Below are positions 63,899-64,000 of a DNA stretch of 64,000 nt, one piece after another. This DNA is from an uncultured Opitutia bacterium (GTDB lineage Bacteria > Verrucomicrobiota > Verrucomicrobiia > Opitutales > Opitutaceae): positions 1 through 64,000 of the forward strand of contig CAIJZY010000031.1 in assembly GCA_903825285.1 (NCBI GenBank), given 5' to 3'. A program made the position numbers and the translations under genes. Position 1 is the first letter of the stretch; every line of letters begins with the position of its first letter. The notes under the pieces were generated by a model. That model saw only the letters and a program-made list of their open reading frames with translations. It was not told where the DNA came from and searched no databases.

Positions 63899-64000
63899 TC
63901 AGCCGAGCTTCGGTCCGCGCTGCGCCAGCGTGCGCGCGCGGAGCCGCAGGCCGTTGAGGCGGATGAAGCCCGTGGCGTCGGTCTGGTTGTACCAGCTCTT
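63899..64000 (-). CDS. argG: Argininosuccinate synthase (partial, C-terminal end only)
   Basis: Only the last 33 codons and the TGA (63901-63899) are in the window: [20 protein letters not shown] then [12 protein letters not shown]. The string with tyrosine/asparagine followed by DATGFIRL and LRLR is the conserved end of ArgG, the enzyme that joins citrulline and aspartate with ATP in arginine synthesis. The start lies beyond the right edge. Too short for more, but the match is characteristic. Confidence 0.82.
   Translation of the reverse strand, partial: KSWYNQTDATGFIRLNGLRLRARTLAQRGPKLG

Overview
This is a GC-rich bacterial chromosome segment, most likely from a member of the Opitutaceae (Verrucomicrobiota). 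Pointers to that group are the TonB-dependent receptor with an EIVQLSPFQV N-terminal box, the UxaE-type tagaturonate epimerase, the b558-type succinate dehydrogenase membrane subunit, the many secreted polysaccharide-degrading fusion proteins and the scarcity of strong Shine-Dalgarno sequences. The assignment is inference; no rRNA gene is present.

Left part (1-26.4 kb) is housekeeping with accessory insertions. It holds succinate dehydrogenase (sdhA partial, sdhC), an adenylate-forming CoA-ligase-like protein, a Nudix hydrolase, a LysM protein and tRNA-Pro(TGG). A degraded 2.1-kb integrative element sits in that tRNA (24-bp att repeats at 5089 and 7193) and carries a 34-residue TPR-repeat protein and an integrase remnant. 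Then come a YfgM-like protein, purU, a quinone oxidoreductase, carB, a large lipoprotein translationally coupled to a papain-like (YiiX/C92-type) protein, an RHS polymorphic toxin whose tip is separated from its core by a frameshift plus an overlapping probable immunity gene, an NtrC-like response regulator with a broken ATPase centre, a PilC/GspF protein and tRNA-Gly(TCC).

Middle part (26.7-56.6 kb) is a pectin / galacturonate utilisation locus. A leftward run, kduI-kduD-DUF4861-pectinesterase-GH105/GH28-exuT-esterase/PL10-CE8/CE12/GH43, has gaps or overlaps of only a few bases except for one REP-containing gap. It is divergent from a TonB-dependent receptor. A second leftward group encodes an SDR hexuronate reductase, UxaE and UxaC and is divergent from a XylR-type regulator. 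An IclR regulator (KdgR-like) is followed 5 bases later by a LarA-family nickel-pincer enzyme. Together these de-esterify and cleave pectin, import uronides, and isomerise galacturonate (UxaC), tagaturonate (UxaE), fructuronate (SDR) and unsaturated uronate products (KduI, KduD) towards 2-keto-3-deoxygluconate. A shared operator-like motif, TTCA-N4-TGAA, occurs upstream of kduI / the receptor and upstream of the IclR gene.

Right part (56.6-64 kb) has a small membrane protein, rsmE, rsmD, a metallo-beta-lactamase-fold hydrolase, a W/P-rich repeat exported protein in an operon with mlaE, mlaF and mlaD (lipid transport across the envelope), and the 3' end of argG with a clear terminator.

An unusual overall feature is that most inter-gene gaps over about 100 bp hold imperfect inverted repeats built from short degenerate tandem words (different words in each family), as well as REP-like palindromes.
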